Assembly: GCA_019634365.1 (NCBI GenBank)
Contig: JAHQVM010000084.1
Span: 1-53,591, forward strand
Direction: 5' to 3'
Source of the DNA: Flavobacteriaceae bacterium
Lineage (GTDB): Bacteria; Bacteroidota; Bacteroidia; Flavobacteriales; Flavobacteriaceae
Length of the DNA: 53,591 nt
A program made the translations under genes and the position numbers. A model generated the notes under the pieces. That model was given only the letters and a program-made list of their open reading frames with translations. It did no database searches and had not been told where the DNA came from. Of the stretch, positions 53,412-53,591 are shown piece by piece; within the stretch, counting starts at the first letter, position 1, and each line of letters begins with the position of its first letter.

Positions 53412-53591
53412 ATGAACAACTATACCCTCAAGTGGTTATACCTGCTCGTTTTATCCCTTATTTGGGGTAGTTCCTTTATCCTTATAAAGAAGGGATTGGT
53501 GGGTCTTACCGATTACCAATTGGGTTCATTACGCATAGTGCTTACGTCCATTTTTCTGTTTGCTGTAGGCTTTAGGAGCATGCGACAGATC
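53412..53591 (+). CDS. EamA/DMT-family transporter, N-terminal part
   Basis: 60 codons before the window ends. MNNYTLKWLYLLVLSLIWGS begins the first helix, with SFILIKKGLVGLTDYQLGSLRIV following; LIWGSSF and the YQLGSLRI segment after a short loop are the hallmark of the first EamA repeat. These 10-helix carriers export or import small metabolites; the substrate cannot be told. The gene runs off the right edge and starts 118 bases after gldD. Confidence 0.85.
   Translation, partial: MNNYTLKWLYLLVLSLIWGSSFILIKKGLVGLTDYQLGSLRIVLTSIFLFAVGFRSMRQI

Overview
The window looks like a chromosomal segment of a marine-type member of the Flavobacteriaceae (Bacteroidota). The evidence is type IX secretion (T9SS) C-terminal sorting domains, the gliding genes gldE and gldD next to ssb and mutY, lipoproteins of the DUF4270 and DUF4249 families, a TonB receptor with an N-terminal carboxypeptidase-like domain, the panC / starch-synthase-like / DUF4270 / glmS gene order, promoter elements of the Bacteroidota type TAnnTTTG, and start codons without clear Shine-Dalgarno sequences. 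I see no tRNA, rRNA, CRISPR array, insertion sequence or prophage. The sequence is almost entirely coding, and no gene-free stretch exceeds about 260 bases.

Layout. 1-8.9 kb: a surface-protein operon. It holds the end of a T9SS cargo protein, a short T9SS protein, an outer-membrane barrel, two tandem paralogous proteins of about 1100 residues built from dozens of short repeats with a phage-fibre-like C-terminal end, and a small secreted protein. A strong hairpin terminator ends it. 9-12.4 kb (minus): an esterase-fold protein with its nucleophile replaced, a flippase-like membrane protein, panD and panC. 12.5-18.8 kb (plus): a starch-synthase N-domain protein, a DUF4270 lipoprotein, glmS, then atpD-atpC. 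19-22.2 kb: a T9SS protein divergent from a membrane-anchored TPR/LuxR-type regulator. 22.3-28.5 kb: a TonB receptor and DUF4249 pair, then an operon of ECF sigma factor, membrane anti-sigma-like protein, DUF4097-like protein and outer-membrane protein. Both units carry the same ECF-type promoter. 28.5-34.6 kb (minus): an acetyltransferase, a subtilase lipoprotein, and the glycerol operon glpD-glpK-glpF. 34.7-43.1 kb: biotin synthesis (bioF, a DUF2007 protein, bioD, bioA, a ketoacyl synthase, bioB), interrupted by a Coa1-like gene on the other strand and an NfeD/flotillin pair. 43.2-47.4 kb: two fibronectin-III lipoproteins, a cupin-8 protein, recX (minus) and a TonB-like transducer. 47.5-49.6 kb (minus): RNase E/G, a tiny basic protein and an HU protein. 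49.8 kb to the end: mutY, ssb, gldE, gldD and the start of an EamA transporter.

Most promising for new biology: (i) the 1-8.9 kb operon, which may encode a T9SS-era surface fibre whose two large subunits share repeat shafts and a self-chaperoning-type C-terminus; (ii) the duplicated ECF promoter that ties the receptor operon to the sigma operon; (iii) the biotin cluster, which has a FabF-like synthase but no recognisable pimelate-methyl-ester genes inside it. All functional statements rest on reading motifs and gene order by eye; no searches were run.
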